DNA of 64,000 nucleotides. Origin: an uncultured Flammeovirgaceae bacterium (GTDB lineage Bacteria > Bacteroidota > Bacteroidia > Cytophagales > Cyclobacteriaceae). Made by a program: the position numbers and the translations under genes. Below are positions 26,717-35,472 of the stretch, one piece after another. Under the pieces are notes generated by a model. That model made no database searches, had not been told where the DNA came from, and worked only from the letters and a program-made list of their open reading frames with translations. How positions within the stretch are numbered: position 1 is the stretch's first letter; each line of letters begins with the position of its first letter. The DNA lies in the NCBI GenBank assembly GCA_937883755.1, contig CAKZYA010000063.1, positions 232,054 to 296,053 on the forward strand, given 5' to 3'.

Positions 26717-26809
26717 TTAGCTCTTCCTTTGCCGAACAAACATCCGAAAAAATAATTTTATATCCTTAGACAGCTCAATCGTGTGGATTGTTAACCAAAT
26801 AATGATTTT

Positions 26810-27652
26810 ATGAGTCAAGCCAACTGGAATACGGTAAAAGAATACGAAGATATTACCTACCAAAAATCGGGTGGAGTGGCCCGCATTGCATTTAATCGCC
26901 CCAACGTGCGGAATGCTTTCCGTCCCAAAACGGTGGGAGAGCTGTTTGAAGCCTTTCTGGATGCCCGAGAAGATACATCCATCGGGGTAGTACTGCTTTC
27001 GGCGGAAGGACCATCGACCAAAGATGGGGTTTACGCTTTTTGCAGCGGGGGTGATCAGCGAGCTCGCGGCCATCAGGGCTACGTAGACGATGACGGAATG
27101 CCCCGCCTCAATATTCTAGAGGTGCAGCGACTGATCCGCTTTATGCCTAAGGTAGTAATTGCGGTAGTGCCCGGTTGGGCGGTAGGAGGTGGACATAGCT
27201 TGCACGTAGTCTGTGACCTAACCCTGGCCAGTAAAGAACACGCCATCTTCAAGCAAACTGATGCCGATGTCACCAGCTTCGACGGCGGTTATGGCTCGGC
27301 TTATCTCGCCAAGATGGTGGGGCAAAAGCGCGCTCGGGAAATTTTCTTTCTGGGCCGAAATTATTCCGCCCAGGAAGCCTACGATATGGGAATGGTGAAC
27401 GCTGTAGTGCCGCACGACGAACTGGAAGATACGGCTTACCATTGGGCGCAGGAAATTCTAGAGAAGTCACCCACTTCCATCAAGATGCTGAAATTTGCCT
27501 TTAATCTCACCGACGATGGTATGGTAGGCCAGCAGGTATTTGCCGGAGAGGCTACTCGCCTAGCCTACATGACCGACGAAGCCAAAGAAGGTCGTAATGC
27601 TTTTCTAGAAAAGAGAAAACCTGACTTTAAGGATATTAAGTGGATTCCGTAA
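26810..27652 (+). CDS. menB: 1,4-Dihydroxy-2-naphthoyl-CoA synthase MenB
   Basis: The 280-residue crotonase-fold protein shows MenB hallmarks: GVARIAFNRPNVRNAFRPKT near 22-41, FCSGGDQRARGHQGY (the MenB GGDQ..R segment), PGWAVGGGHSLHVVCDLTLA, the TDADVTSFDGGYGSAYLAKM segment with catalytic Asp/Tyr region, and the C-terminal AYMTDEAKEGRNAFLEKRKP and KPDF ending. It closes the naphthoyl ring in menaquinone synthesis, the quinone used by this phylum. No other men gene is near. ATG at 26810 gives the usual start. Confidence 0.95.
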   Translation: MSQANWNTVKEYEDITYQKSGGVARIAFNRPNVRNAFRPKTVGELFEAFLDAREDTSIGVVLLSAEGPSTKDGVYAFCSGGDQRARGHQGYVDDDGMPRLNILEVQRLIRFMPKVVIAVVPGWAVGGGHSLHVVCDLTLASKEHAIFKQTDADVTSFDGGYGSAYLAKMVGQKRAREIFFLGRNYSAQEAYDMGMVNAVVPHDELEDTAYHWAQEILEKSPTSIKMLKFAFNLTDDGMVGQQVFAGEATRLAYMTDEAKEGRNAFLEKRKPDFKDIKWIP

Positions 27653-27739
27653 TAAAGGTGTTACATAGTTGGCTTTCTGTCAATATGCGAGCACTATAAT
27701 ACCATAAAACTTTAACACTATATGGATTAATAAGCTTTG

Positions 27740-28726
27740 TCAACCGCACTGGATAACCACCTTCCCCCTTCGTCCTGATTGGGTGCTGTAGGTAACGGCT
27801 TCAGCCGCTTGCGCTAAGGGAAAAATCTTTTCTACATCTAGTGTTACGTCGCCCTGCTGCATGATGGTGTACACTTGCTTGGCTACTTTAGCCTTATCAA
27901 CTACGCTAGATTCTTCCATCCAGCGACTCAGCCAAAAACCCTTGATCGTGGGGGTGCGAAAAATAGTTGGCCCGTAGCTAATCTTAGCTTCTTCTCCACT
28001 CATCAATCCGTAAATCAGCATGGTAGCGTCTTTTCCCAAACTAGCGATGGCTTGGGTACCAATATCTCCCCCGACCGACTCAAAGCAAGCCTGTACTCCT
28101 TTGCCTTCGGTTAAGCTTTTTACTCGATCAGTTAGCAGATTTTCTTTAGTGTTTACTACCGCTTCTGCCCCTAAATCAATCAATGGCTGTACTTGTTCTG
28201 CACGACGAACGGTTCCAATTACCCGGATACCTGCTTTCTTAGCCAGTTGAATCACCATTTTATTGAGTGACGAAAAGGCAGCGGTTAAAAGCAACCAGTC
28301 ACCTTTTTGCAGATTTACTTCATCCAACATAGCAACTGCTGTGAATGGATTTACGAAAAACTGCGCTCCTTCTTCAAAGGATAAGTTATCCGGAATGGGC
28401 AGTAAGCTGGTAGCCGGTACTACTACATATTCGCTCCATGTGCCTAAGGTAGCGAAGGCCACCCGTTGCCCCTGGGCTATTTTCAAATCAGGACCAATAC
28501 ACGTTCCAATTACATCAATCTCGCCCGCTCCTTCAAAGCCTACTGGACTGTCGGGAAACTGCGGTGGAATACCGTACACTCCCTGAATAAATACTACGTC
28601 CGAAGGATTTACTGGTGCAGCTTTCACTTTTACCCGCACTTCACCCACCTTGGGTTCAGGTATTGGCACATCTATGATGCTAAGAACCTCAGCACTTCCG
28701 GGTGTATTGAATACGATTTGTTTCAT
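27740..28726 (-). CDS. MDR-family NADPH:quinone/zinc-type alcohol dehydrogenase-like oxidoreductase
   Basis: The 328-residue product has the medium-chain dehydrogenase pattern: MKQIVFNTPGSAEVLSIIDV at the start, VKAAPVNPSDVVFIQGVYG, DSPVGFEGAGEI, and the cofactor fold GDWLLLTAAFSSLNKMVIQL followed by AKKAGIRVIGTVRR. The structural and catalytic zinc cysteines of true alcohol dehydrogenases are missing, so it fits the quinone-oxidoreductase or MECR-like subgroup that reduces enones with NADPH. The ATG at 28726 replaces a longer frame from 28780 that runs into a repeated intergenic stretch. Confidence 0.82.
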   Translation of the reverse strand: MKQIVFNTPGSAEVLSIIDVPIPEPKVGEVRVKVKAAPVNPSDVVFIQGVYGIPPQFPDSPVGFEGAGEIDVIGTCIGPDLKIAQGQRVAFATLGTWSEYVVVPATSLLPIPDNLSFEEGAQFFVNPFTAVAMLDEVNLQKGDWLLLTAAFSSLNKMVIQLAKKAGIRVIGTVRRAEQVQPLIDLGAEAVVNTKENLLTDRVKSLTEGKGVQACFESVGGDIGTQAIASLGKDATMLIYGLMSGEEAKISYGPTIFRTPTIKGFWLSRWMEESSVVDKAKVAKQVYTIMQQGDVTLDVEKIFPLAQAAEAVTYSTQSGRRGKVVIQCG

Positions 28727-28740
28727 AGGATTATTAGTTA

Positions 28741-28820
28741 ATAGTTCACAGTCCATAGTCGACGGTTGACTGTAAAGCATTTCAGAAATCTGTGGACTAT
28801 AAACCGTGGACTGTTGACTA
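28741..28820. repeat. Degenerate GTTGACTGTGGACT-type intergenic repeat
   Basis: The gap between the MDR gene and coaX holds several imperfect copies of GTTGACTGT, GTGGACTAT and their complements, including an exact inverted pair ACAGTCCA at 28748 and TGGACTGT at 28807. A related string (AGTTGACAGTGGATAATTG) is found after the start of the gene at 17612. No gene or known regulatory element is visible. Confidence 0.5.
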
Positions 28821-28870
28821 CGAAATAGCTAAATTGTTTATCATAAGTTTACTATTCTCCGGCTTCCGTC

Positions 28871-29629
28871 TCAGTTGAGGCTAGCAATCAAACGTAGTCC
28901 GTTTAGCGTGAGCCAAGGTTCTACTCGGCTGAATCGATTTGTTAGCGGAGTAATCACTTCGGCGAGACCTCCGGTAGCCACAATTTCAACCGGATGCCCA
29001 AGTTCTTTCTCTATCCGGCCAACTAGTCCTTCTACTAAGCCTACGTAACCGAAAACAATACCAGACTGAATAGCGTGAGTCGTATTTTTTCCTAGTACAG
29101 AAGGCGGTGATGTCAGTGGAACAAAAGGAAGTTGAGCCGTATTTGTAGAAAGGGCTTTCATGGCTGACTCTAGCCCAGGAGCAATGGAAACCCCTTGAAT
29201 TTCACCTGCTTTACTAACCGTCACTACTGAGAGAGCTGTACCAAAGTCTACCACTACGCAATCAGTCTTAGTAAGCTGATGACCCGCTACGGCGTTGGCT
29301 AGTAAGTCTGTACCCAGTTCGTAAGGGTTATCAATAGCAATAGACAATCCAGTGCGAAGCGAAGTATTAATTACTAATGGCTGCTGCTGGGTAAGTCGAG
29401 CTAACATTCGTTGGAAAGTTGCCGTAAGGGGGGGCACCACACTACTCATTACTATTTGCTCAATTGCACTAAGCGGTATTGCTTCATTGGCAAACAATGA
29501 TCGTAGCTGAATGGCATACTCATCCAATGTTTTATTAGCAACCGTACTTAATCTCCACTGATGCACCCAGCGTTGATCGTAAATGCCGAAAGCGATATTA
29601 GAATTGCCGATGTCTACTGCGAGTATCAA
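28871..29629 (-). CDS. coaX: Type III pantothenate kinase CoaX
   Basis: The 252-residue protein starts at TTG (no in-frame ATG nearby) with ILAVDIGNSNIAFGIYD, the phosphate-1 motif of the ASKHA fold used by CoaX. Further motifs: DNPYELGTDLLANAVAGHQL around residue 100 with the catalytic Asp, CVVDFGTALSVVTVSKAGEI, the GVSIAPGLESAMKALSTNTA and PFVPL segments, and VATGGLAE near the end. CoaX phosphorylates pantothenate in the first step of coenzyme A synthesis and is not feedback-inhibited. It is divergent from a SlyD-like gene across a 75-bp gap. Confidence 0.92.
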   Translation of the reverse strand: MILAVDIGNSNIAFGIYDQRWVHQWRLSTVANKTLDEYAIQLRSLFANEAIPLSAIEQIVMSSVVPPLTATFQRMLARLTQQQPLVINTSLRTGLSIAIDNPYELGTDLLANAVAGHQLTKTDCVVVDFGTALSVVTVSKAGEIQGVSIAPGLESAMKALSTNTAQLPFVPLTSPPSVLGKNTTHAIQSGIVFGYVGLVEGLVGRIEKELGHPVEIVATGGLAEVITPLTNRFSRVEPWLTLNGLRLIASLN

Positions 29630-29704
29630 ACCAGAGAAAATAGGTGGTTGGTGAACAATGACGAATATGGTAGGTTCTTAGCACATAAGCAAACCACCGA
29701 TTTC

Positions 29705-30211
29705 ATGCGAATAGATGATAATACCATTGTAACGATGAGTTACGAACTACGGGAGCGCGACCAGCAAGGTCCGGTAATGGAAGTAATGGACACAGCTTAT
29801 CCGTTTATCTTCTTTTTCCCTTCCGATAATTTATTGCAATCATTCCAAGATCGAATTCGGGGTCTTCCCGCAGGTGAACTGTTTGAGTTTACTATCCCCA
29901 GTGAGGAGGCTTATGGCTTACATAAAACTAGTAATGTGGTAGATATACCCGTAGAACGGTTTGTGGTAGACGATGAAATGGCCGATACCATTCGCGACGT
30001 AGGGCAATACGTAGCCGTTACCGGAGAAGATGGGCAGCAACGAAATGGCCTAGTAGTTGAGAAGAACCCTACCCACCTGAAAGTAGATTTAAACCACGCC
30101 ATGGCGGGAAAAGACTTACACTTCTCCGGCAGAATTTTATTTGTAAGGAAGGCTAAACCTGATGAAATTATCCAGAAGCGGTATATTATGCCCGATGGCA
30201 TCCGTTTTTAA
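29705..30211 (+). CDS. SlyD-like FKBP-type peptidyl-prolyl cis-trans isomerase
   Basis: The 168-residue cytoplasmic protein starts MRIDDNTIVTMSYELRERD, then EFTIPSEEAYGLHKTSNVVD, which is the SlyD FKBP half with the inserted chaperone domain (IF domain) in GQYVAVTGEDGQQRNGLVVE, then DLNHAMAGKDLHFSGRILFV with the LAGK/MAGK-L-F signature. SlyD-type proteins fold nascent and metal-binding proteins. There is no His-rich tail. ATG at 29705 is chosen because a longer frame from 29561 overlaps the coaX start on the other strand. It lies 26 bp before a DUF481 gene. Confidence 0.88.
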   Translation: MRIDDNTIVTMSYELRERDQQGPVMEVMDTAYPFIFFFPSDNLLQSFQDRIRGLPAGELFEFTIPSEEAYGLHKTSNVVDIPVERFVVDDEMADTIRDVGQYVAVTGEDGQQRNGLVVEKNPTHLKVDLNHAMAGKDLHFSGRILFVRKAKPDEIIQKRYIMPDGIRF

Positions 30212-30237
30212 GAAATTTCTATTTTTGCGGCAAATCC

Positions 30238-31047
30238 ATGTTTTCTATGCGTTATTTTTTCGCCGCTACCCTGCTGAGTTTTCTTGCTATCAATATCTGT
30301 TTCGGGCAAATACTGAATGTTGAGAAAAACAGAGTGAAAGGTGACTCGGCCAATTATTTTTTGGGCACCATAGGGCTGAGTTTCAATGCTAACAATCAGA
30401 GTCTAACCGATAATGGTACCGAGAAATCATTTGTTGGTTTTTCAGCCAATTCGGATGTGGCCTATTTTTCTACCTACCATAGCTTTTTGCTTGTTGGCCA
30501 ACTACAGTATACTGCCACCAGCGAAACCGCCATTAATAGTGCGGGCTACGGCCACTTTCGCATTAACTGGCTGCGCAAAAATGTTATTTCCTATGAGAAT
30601 TTCGTACAGATTCAGTATGATCAAGGACGAGGAATGCGATCTCGTCAGTTGGGCGGAGGAGGAGTACGCTTTCGTATCTATCGGGAGGAGAAGTCTAGTT
30701 TATTTGCCGGAACAGGTATTATGCGCGAACGGGAAGAATGGGAACGACCGGGAGAAGAAGATGGTCTGGTAGAGCTCTCTCTCTGGAAAAGTAGCAGCTA
30801 CGTTACCAGCCGCTTGCAACTTCGCGAAAACATCGCCTTCGGTTCTATTGTCTACTTCCAGACAGGCTATGATCCTGACCGCGATTTTTTCCGTCATCGG
30901 GTGAGTGCCGATGTGAATATTCTGGTGAATCTCACCTCCAAGTTAGCCTTACAAACCTCAGCCAGCATCACCTACGAAAACCGCCCGGTAGTGCCTATCC
31001 CTAAATTTGTTTACCGGGTTACCAATGGTATTCAGTTGAATTTTTAA
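30238..31047 (+). CDS. DUF481 family outer membrane beta-barrel protein
   Basis: The 269-residue protein has a signal peptide (FFAATLLSFLAINICFGQ) and then amphipathic strands typical of the DUF481/YdiY barrel: NVEKNRVKGDSANYFLGTIG, ISYENFVQIQYDQGRGMRSR, LGGGGVRFRI and LFAGTGIMRERE. It ends in a strand with terminal phenylalanine (NGIQLNF), as expected of an outer membrane barrel. The role of the family is unclear. Its stop overlaps the stop of the convergent hflX gene by 4 bp. Confidence 0.78.
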   Translation: MFSMRYFFAATLLSFLAINICFGQILNVEKNRVKGDSANYFLGTIGLSFNANNQSLTDNGTEKSFVGFSANSDVAYFSTYHSFLLVGQLQYTATSETAINSAGYGHFRINWLRKNVISYENFVQIQYDQGRGMRSRQLGGGGVRFRIYREEKSSLFAGTGIMREREEWERPGEEDGLVELSLWKSSSYVTSRLQLRENIAFGSIVYFQTGYDPDRDFFRHRVSADVNILVNLTSKLALQTSASITYENRPVVPIPKFVYRVTNGIQLNF

Positions 31048-32276
31048 GAACCCGAATCATTATATATATTGTAATAATCCGTGCGGGTGTAGTTGGGGTA
31101 GATAGTGAAATATTTATCGGCTACCTTTTCGTAGATCGCCTGACGAAGCTTGTCAATGTTGATTTTATTGGCGGCGGAGATAAAAATGGTGTCTTCGCCG
31201 TTTTGTCCCATATAGGTCTTTTCTAGCTCTTCTAGGGTAACGGGGGGCTGATAATCGTATTCGCCATTATCCTGTCCGTTCAATTCGTGCTTAGTATTCA
31301 GTAACTGGTCTACTTTGTTAAACACTAGCAACGTAGGTTTATCAGCTGTACCAATTTCACTTAGTGTTTTATTCACAATCTGAATTTGCTCCTCAAACGA
31401 AGGATGCGAAACATCCACCACGTGCAGCAGTATATCTGCTTCCCGAATCTCATCCAAAGTAGATTTAAAGCACTCAATCAGCGTATGAGGCAATTTTCGG
31501 ATAAACCCTACTGTATCAGTAAGCAAAAAAGGAATTTGGTTGATAACCACCTTACGTACCGTAGAATCTACTGTAGCAAACAACTTATTTTCGGCAAATA
31601 CCTCCGATTTGGAGAGTAACCGCATTAGGGTAGATTTTCCTACGTTGGTGTAACCGACCAAAGCAACCCGCACTACCTTTTGGCGCGATTTACGTCGGGT
31701 AGCACTTTGTTTATCCAGCTTCTCCAACTTCTTACTGAACAAGGCTATTCTATCCCGCACAATCCGGCGGTCAGTTTCTAATTCTTTCTCACCCGGACCA
31801 CGCATACCAATCCCGCCCTTTTGTTTGGAAAGGTGTGTCCACATTTTGGTTAGGCGAGGCAAAATATACTGATACTGAGCCAGTTCCACCTGCGATTTTG
31901 CCTGAGCTGTCTTCGCCCGAATTGAAAAAATATTCAGAATTAACAAGCTACGATCGAGCACTTTACACTTTAGTGCCAACTCAATATTTCTTACTTGCGA
32001 TGGGCTAAGGTCATCATCAAAAATAACCATATCCACCTCATGGGCTTTTACGTATTGCTTTATTTCTTCAAGTTTTCCTTTACCTACAAAAGTGGTCACA
32101 TCCGGCTTTTCCAGCCGTTGGGTGAAACGCTCTAATGTAATCGCTCCCGATGTCTCAGCTAAAAATGCCAGTTCATCCAGATATTCATGCGTCTTGTGTT
32201 CCGGTTGTTTCTGGTTAATTAGGGCGACCAACACGGCCGTTTCCTTCTTAAGAGCGGTTGAAATGGGTTCTATCAT
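31044..32276 (-). CDS. hflX: Ribosome-splitting GTPase HflX
   Basis: The 410-residue protein has the HflX N-terminal domain (TFVGKGKLEEIKQYVKAHEV, IFDDDLSPSQVRNIELALKC, VLDRSLLILNIF, KGGIGMRGPGEKELETDRR) and a G domain at about 200-365 with G1 GYTNVGKST, G3 DTVGF and G4 NKVD. HflX rescues stalled ribosomes after stress. The protein carries an insert between G4 and G5 (LNGQDNGEYDYQPPVTLEEL). The convergent DUF481 gene overlaps it at the stop. An eight-base inverted repeat lies 17 bp ahead of its start. Confidence 0.93.
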   Translation of the reverse strand: MIEPISTALKKETAVLVALINQKQPEHKTHEYLDELAFLAETSGAITLERFTQRLEKPDVTTFVGKGKLEEIKQYVKAHEVDMVIFDDDLSPSQVRNIELALKCKVLDRSLLILNIFSIRAKTAQAKSQVELAQYQYILPRLTKMWTHLSKQKGGIGMRGPGEKELETDRRIVRDRIALFSKKLEKLDKQSATRRKSRQKVVRVALVGYTNVGKSTLMRLLSKSEVFAENKLFATVDSTVRKVVINQIPFLLTDTVGFIRKLPHTLIECFKSTLDEIREADILLHVVDVSHPSFEEQIQIVNKTLSEIGTADKPTLLVFNKVDQLLNTKHELNGQDNGEYDYQPPVTLEELEKTYMGQNGEDTIFISAANKINIDKLRQAIYEKVADKYFTIYPNYTRTDYYNIYNDSGS

Positions 32277-32292
32277 TCAGTTCTATTAAAGG

Positions 32293-32312
32293 CTATAATG
32301 TTCTCATTATAG
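32293..32312. promoter_or_regulatory. Perfect inverted repeat in the hflX leader
   Basis: Arms CTATAATG and CATTATAG around a four-base loop lie 17-36 bp before the hflX start. In RNA this forms a hairpin next to the ribosome-binding region; in DNA it is a palindromic operator candidate. Confidence 0.4.
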
Positions 32313-32439
32313 AAAAAAGTTTACCCCAATAAAGTTCATAGGAAGAGTGTTATGGTGACCGTTGCGTGGTGTTAAGGTGTCAACCCAGAACTATTAACAT
32401 ATCAATACACTAATACCTGAACACTCAAACACAATCACA

Positions 32440-33204
32440 CTAAATCGGTCGAAGATTACTTTGGCGAATGTAGGCAGTCTCGCCATTCCACTCAATTTTT
32501 GCCCAGACATCATCTTGCCCCGTCATTTTCACCCGATGGCCTTTTTCGCTGATATGCAGCACATCAGCTCCGGAAGATGGCCCGTTCATGATCGGCACAT
32601 AGTCGTTCATAATAATTGCTAGTGATGGCGCAACTGGATAATTAGTTACGTAGAATAGCAGTCCAACTGCCAATAACATTCCTAATCCCAGCCCATAAGG
32701 TCGCATTTGCCCCCTCGAGCCACGAAAAATAGCATAAGCCAGTAACGCCAGCAGCAGGGCACAAATACCGAAAATGATAAAGTAGCGGTACTTACGAATA
32801 AGGTTTTGGAACAGATCATAGTCAGTGTATTCATATCCGCGAAGCTGATGCTCGGTAGAAAGTTCACGCATCTTTTCAATCGCCATTTCATCCGAAGAAA
32901 CCAAGTAATATTCATTCAGATAGTAAAGGGCTTCGCTGTACTCACCCAGACTCTCCTGAATAAATGCCATTTTCAGTAGCATGGCCGGAGAGGCTTGCTG
33001 TTGCTCAAAAAATAGTTGTTCGTACAGCCGAAGCGACTCGGTATACTGCCGAAGTTGGTAGAGCGAGTCAGCCTCCACCAACCCCGAGGCTGACGTTGGA
33101 GTAATTTCTTGAGCTGCCAAAACTATTTGGGTTCCCAATGTGTTAGCATACACCAAGACGAAGGCAAGTGTAAAATTGCGGAGTACCTTTTGGAAATTTA
33201 TCAT
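32440..33204 (-). CDS. Membrane protein with TPR and C-terminal SH3b domain
   Basis: The 254-residue protein has an N-terminal signal or anchor (FTLAFVLVYANTLGTQIVLA), two TPR units at about 40-105 (EADSLYQLRQYTESLRLYEQ and AFIQESLGEYSEALYYLNEY), two transmembrane helices (YFIIFGICALLLALLAYAIF and GLGLGMLLAVGLLFYVTNYP) and a C-terminal bacterial SH3 domain (GPSSGADVLHISEKGHRVKM, DDVWAKIEWNGETAYI). This is the BatE-like layout known in Bacteroidota aerotolerance loci, although the other bat genes are not here. ATG at 33204 replaces an upstream TTG. Confidence 0.8.
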   Translation of the reverse strand: MINFQKVLRNFTLAFVLVYANTLGTQIVLAAQEITPTSASGLVEADSLYQLRQYTESLRLYEQLFFEQQQASPAMLLKMAFIQESLGEYSEALYYLNEYYLVSSDEMAIEKMRELSTEHQLRGYEYTDYDLFQNLIRKYRYFIIFGICALLLALLAYAIFRGSRGQMRPYGLGLGMLLAVGLLFYVTNYPVAPSLAIIMNDYVPIMNGPSSGADVLHISEKGHRVKMTGQDDVWAKIEWNGETAYIRQSNLRPI

Positions 33205-33272
33205 GAGCCTCTTACCTTTGCATCGCAATTACGGAGATCGCCCATAAAAAAGCAATCACCATCCATAATTTA

Positions 33273-33345
33273 GAATCAGTAGCTCAGCTGGTAGAGCAAC
33301 GCCCTTTTAAGGCGTGGGTCCTGGGTTCGAGCCCCAGCTGATTCA
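33273..33345 (+). tRNA. tRNA-Lys (anticodon UUU)
   Basis: A 73-nt cloverleaf. Acceptor arms GAATCAG and CTGATTC pair perfectly; the anticodon stem ACGCC/GGCGT holds loop CTTTTAA, giving anticodon TTT at 34-36. The T arm has GGTTCGAGCCCC. The CCA end is not encoded. A hairpin terminator starts four bases after the 3' end. Confidence 0.96.
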
Positions 33346-33348
33346 CAG

Positions 33349-33382
33349 AAAGCCACTTAGAATTATCTGAGGGGCTTTTTTA
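33349..33382 (+). terminator. Intrinsic terminator after tRNA-Lys
   Basis: Stem AAAGCC, one A-G mismatch, CTTAGA, loop ATTA, TCTGAG, G, GGCTTT, then a T run. It directly follows the tRNA-Lys 3' end. Confidence 0.8.
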
Positions 33383-33567
33383 TTGTATCTACCTAACAGT
33401 CATTTTACAACTCTCCAGATAAGGGGCTTTTTTTCCGACTAGCTACTTAGGACATTGCTTTTCACTTCTCTCAAGCGAAAAAGAGACATTGTTTACCATC
33501 AATTACAAAGTAATATTTCACCCGAAATATCACTGAATCAGAACGTTGAGGAATGGATATTTAAGTT

Positions 33568-35472
33568 GTGGAAAGTAGAAATGATATAAGAGTATTCTTT
33601 GTTGTTTTTATCTTTGTGCTGCCAATCTTGATCGCCTTTCCCTGGAAAGCAAGTTTAGGTCAGACAGTAGTGGGTATGGGAACAGATTCACCTAACCCAA
33701 ATGCCGTTTTAGAGTTGGTGGCCAAGGACAAAAATCAGGGATTATTAATTCCACGACTTTCTGATGATGATTTAATTTCTTTTGCTCGTCAACTCACTCC
33801 CAGCGATCAGGGTTTATTAGTATTTGCCAAGGAACGAGGCAAATTTTGCTATTGGTGGAACGACGAGTGGAAGATACTCGATATTACCTCTGATGAAAGT
33901 GGCATAGTTAATCCATCGAGTCCCGAGAGTCTGTCGTATTTGCCAGGAGAAGGAATTTCTATTGAAGAGCAGACCATTCTTAATACGGGTGATCTGGATA
34001 GTACTAATGAACTACAAAGTCTGGCTTCCGTGCTAGAGCAAGGCACCGATGCTGACCAACAACGTATCACCAACGTAGCGGATCCTGTTGATAATCAGGA
34101 CGTAGCGACCAGAGCTTTTGTTTTGCAAGAGTTGCAAAGTTCGCCCTCTCCCACTCTACAGTACGATAATAGCACCAAGTCACTAAGCCTATCTGGAGGC
34201 AATACCGTCGATCTTAGCAACATCAACACTGATGAGCAGGATGTGGAGCTGAATGGTAATGTGCTGTCGCTAACCAATGACGGTTCGCCGGTTAATCTGT
34301 CCGCCATAGCACCTTCCAATGGCCAAGTCCTTACCTGGAATAATACTACTAGCCGATGGGAATCACGATCCGTACCGGGAGCCACTCCGTACATGGGCGG
34401 TGTAGGTATTGCGGTAGACGCAAGTAACCAGATCACCAACACCGCTCCCGACCAAACGGTAGCCCTCATCGGAGGTGGTTCAGTCTCAGTAAGTGGTACT
34501 TACCCGAACTTTACAATTAGCGGTTCCGACTTGGTAGATGATGCTGACAACAACCCTTCTAATGAAACAATTACCTCAGTTGATTTACTAGCAGATGGTA
34601 CACTTCGCATTCAGGAAGCAGGAACTAATCATGAGGCCGACCTTTCTGTTTTTCAGAAGAAAGAACTCCCTACAAGTCAGATATTAGTTGGAAATGCCGC
34701 AGGAGAAGCTACTCCAGTAAGTTTGTCAGGAGATGTTACGCTAAATCCAGATGGTACTATGACCATTACGGTTGATGCAGTAACGACCGCAAAAATCATC
34801 AATCAGGCCATTACCACTGCTAAATTGGCTGATAATGCGGTAACTAGAGAAAAGATTAATGGTAATGTTGCCGGGAGTGGCCTAAGCCAAGCCGTTGACG
34901 GTAGTTTACAAACCTCAAATACCGCCATTGGCGAAATTTTGATTGGTCAGGGGACACAAGCAACCGCTCGCCCAGTTTCTGGCGATGTTGCCCTAGCCGC
35001 CGATGGTGGCACAACGATAGAAGGCTTACAAGGTCGCCCGGTAAGCACGAATCCACCACTAAATGGACAGGTACTTACCTGGAATGGCTCTAGTTGGGAA
35101 CCTGACGATGCGGGTGGCGGACCAATACTTGGCAGTGGTAAGCAATGGTATTCCGGTAGTGGTATACCTACTGCGCTCAACCCTGCCGATGCTGAGGATG
35201 GCAATTTTTACTATGAGACTGATAGTCAAATTGTGTACTACAAAGAAGGTGGCAGTTGGACGGAGCTAGGCGGGTTTAACAGAGTCAACCCAGTGAGCGA
35301 AACCAACGGAAAAGCTGACTCTTATCGTACTACCGTTCTTTACATTGGTGACGAAGAACCTGTAGAGGGCGACGACATAGGTTCGGACGGTGATTTATAC
35401 TACAGCCGAACTGAAGCAAAGTTGTTCTATCGATTCGATGATGGAGGCACTATCAAATGGCAAAGTTTATGA
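33568..35472 (+). CDS. Secreted phage-fibre-like surface protein, first gene of a T9SS-linked operon
   Basis: The 634-residue product starts at GTG and has a signal peptide (FFVVFIFVLPILIAFPWKAS, cleavage near LGQ). It then resembles the cell-surface 'tail fibre-like' proteins of Bacteroidota: TDSPNPNAVLELVAKDKNQG with GLLIPRLSDDDL near 55-72, low-complexity beta repeats, two copies of NGQVLTWN..S.WE (near 250 and 510), TTAKIINQAITTAKLADNAV, and a C-terminal DGNFYYETDSQIVYYKEGGS / DGDLYYSRTEAKLFYR pair. No C-terminal sorting domain is seen, so its anchor may be the next gene, which overlaps by 16 bp. Function is probably adhesive, by inference. Confidence 0.7.
   Translation: MESRNDIRVFFVVFIFVLPILIAFPWKASLGQTVVGMGTDSPNPNAVLELVAKDKNQGLLIPRLSDDDLISFARQLTPSDQGLLVFAKERGKFCYWWNDEWKILDITSDESGIVNPSSPESLSYLPGEGISIEEQTILNTGDLDSTNELQSLASVLEQGTDADQQRITNVADPVDNQDVATRAFVLQELQSSPSPTLQYDNSTKSLSLSGGNTVDLSNINTDEQDVELNGNVLSLTNDGSPVNLSAIAPSNGQVLTWNNTTSRWESRSVPGATPYMGGVGIAVDASNQITNTAPDQTVALIGGGSVSVSGTYPNFTISGSDLVDDADNNPSNETITSVDLLADGTLRIQEAGTNHEADLSVFQKKELPTSQILVGNAAGEATPVSLSGDVTLNPDGTMTITVDAVTTAKIINQAITTAKLADNAVTREKINGNVAGSGLSQAVDGSLQTSNTAIGEILIGQGTQATARPVSGDVALAADGGTTIEGLQGRPVSTNPPLNGQVLTWNGSSWEPDDAGGGPILGSGKQWYSGSGIPTALNPADAEDGNFYYETDSQIVYYKEGGSWTELGGFNRVNPVSETNGKADSYRTTVLYIGDEEPVEGDDIGSDGDLYYSRTEAKLFYRFDDGGTIKWQSL

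Noticed and set aside
29561..29704. Upstream extension of the SlyD-like protein
   Set aside because: It runs antisense over the start of coaX and has no FKBP-like sequence; ATG 29705 begins the true domain.
33416..33438. Second GGGGCTTTTTTT block after tRNA-Lys as another terminator
   Set aside because: No stem precedes it; the real terminator is at 33349-33382.
33568..35472. Prophage remnant based on tail-fibre-like repeats
   Set aside because: There are no other phage genes, the protein has a signal peptide, and it is in an operon with T9SS-type proteins.
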